A model generated the notes under the pieces. It did no database searches, was not told where the DNA came from, and saw only the letters and a program-made list of their open reading frames with translations. The translations under genes were made by a program, and so were the position numbers. Shown piece after piece: positions 63,795 to 64,000 of a stretch of DNA of 64,000 bases (positions are counted from its first letter, which is position 1; the number at the start of each line of letters is the position of its first letter). The stretch is taken from positions 1,302,001 to 1,366,000 of the forward strand of contig NZ_CP045720.1 of assembly GCF_009646115.1 (NCBI RefSeq), in the 5' to 3' direction. This stretch comes from Pantoea eucalypti. GTDB taxonomy: Bacteria; Pseudomonadota; Gammaproteobacteria; Enterobacterales; Enterobacteriaceae.

Positions 63795-64000
63795 TGTTAG
63801 ATCTTTTTAGTGAAGAGCAACCCTGGCAGGAGCCGCTGGCGGAGGGGGCCGTGATCCTGCGGCGCCGCGCACGTGATGACGCAGAGGCGCTGTATCAGCA
63901 GATACTGGCGATTGCGGATCAGAACCCCTTTGCCCATCGCATTACGCCGGGTGGCCATCGCATGTCGGTGGCGATGACCAACTGCGGCGATTTTGGCTGG
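63794..64000 (+). CDS. alkB: Alpha-ketoglutarate-dependent dioxygenase AlkB, 5' part
   Basis: The frame from the ATG at 63794 runs to the window end and gives 69 residues starting MLDLFSEEQPWQEPLAEGAV and continuing through ITPGGHRMSVAMTNCGDFGW. This closely matches the N-terminus of E. coli AlkB, an Fe(II)/2-oxoglutarate enzyme that removes alkyl groups from adenine and cytosine in DNA and RNA. The iron-binding HxD...H motif lies beyond the window. The start overlaps the apbE stop. In E. coli ada precedes alkB; here nothing separates apbE from alkB. Confidence 0.93.
   Translation, partial: MLDLFSEEQPWQEPLAEGAVILRRRARDDAEALYQQILAIADQNPFAHRITPGGHRMSVAMTNCGDFGW

Overview
The window is chromosomal DNA of a member of the Enterobacterales, most likely Pantoea or a close Erwiniaceae relative. 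This rests on near-complete similarity of the Nuo, Nrd, Gyr, Rcs and OmpC proteins to the E. coli proteins as I remember them, combined with a gene order that differs from E. coli and a large Bap-type adhesin locus. The genus is an inference from memory, not a search. I see no rRNA, tRNA, insertion sequence, prophage or CRISPR array. Layout: (1) 1-14160 holds the respiratory complex I operon from the 3' end of nuoB through the fused nuoCD to nuoN, closed by a strong terminator. Two intercistronic regions are structured: twin hairpins between nuoF and nuoG, and an 85-bp imperfect palindrome between nuoL and nuoM. (2) 14238-18520 holds elaA, opgD (Tat-exported periplasmic glucan protein, opposite strand), elaB and yfaY. 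(3) 18619-22508 is the class Ia ribonucleotide reductase block yfaE-nrdB-nrdA on the minus strand, with three DnaA boxes and a likely tandem NrdR box pair upstream of nrdA. (4) 22876-26522 holds ubiG and, divergently, gyrA. (5) 26524-27080 is a non-coding block with three tandem copies of a 191-192 bp unit, each containing a 102-nt element predicted to fold as a three-way junction. (6) 27294-34682 is the Rcs phosphorelay: rcsC (+) converging on rcsB and rcsD (-), with an MFS transporter gene 19 bp upstream of rcsD on the same strand. (7) 34683-60393 is a biofilm-adhesin island. It starts with an AT-rich 750-bp regulatory region and a 17.7-kb gene for a 5899-residue Bap/BapA-like protein with about 54 Ig-like repeats. 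A second, short Ig-repeat protein of 644 residues follows, then a dedicated type I secretion system (TolC-like outer-membrane protein, LapB/BapC-like ABC exporter, HlyD-like adaptor). (8) 60575-62104 is micF plus ompC with three OmpR boxes, as in E. coli. (9) 62105-64000 holds two small unlisted minus-strand ORFs (one well supported, 36 residues), apbE and the 5' part of alkB. How the parts work together: the adhesin would be exported in one step by its own ABC/HlyD/TolC-like machinery. It lies exactly in the rcsD-ompC interval, flanked by the envelope-stress phosphorelay on one side and the OmpR-controlled porin on the other. In E. coli only micF lies in that interval. The most notable items are the short companion repeat protein, the triplicated junction-forming repeat, the two small ORFs near ompC, and a histidine retained in the RcsD pseudo-kinase H-box.
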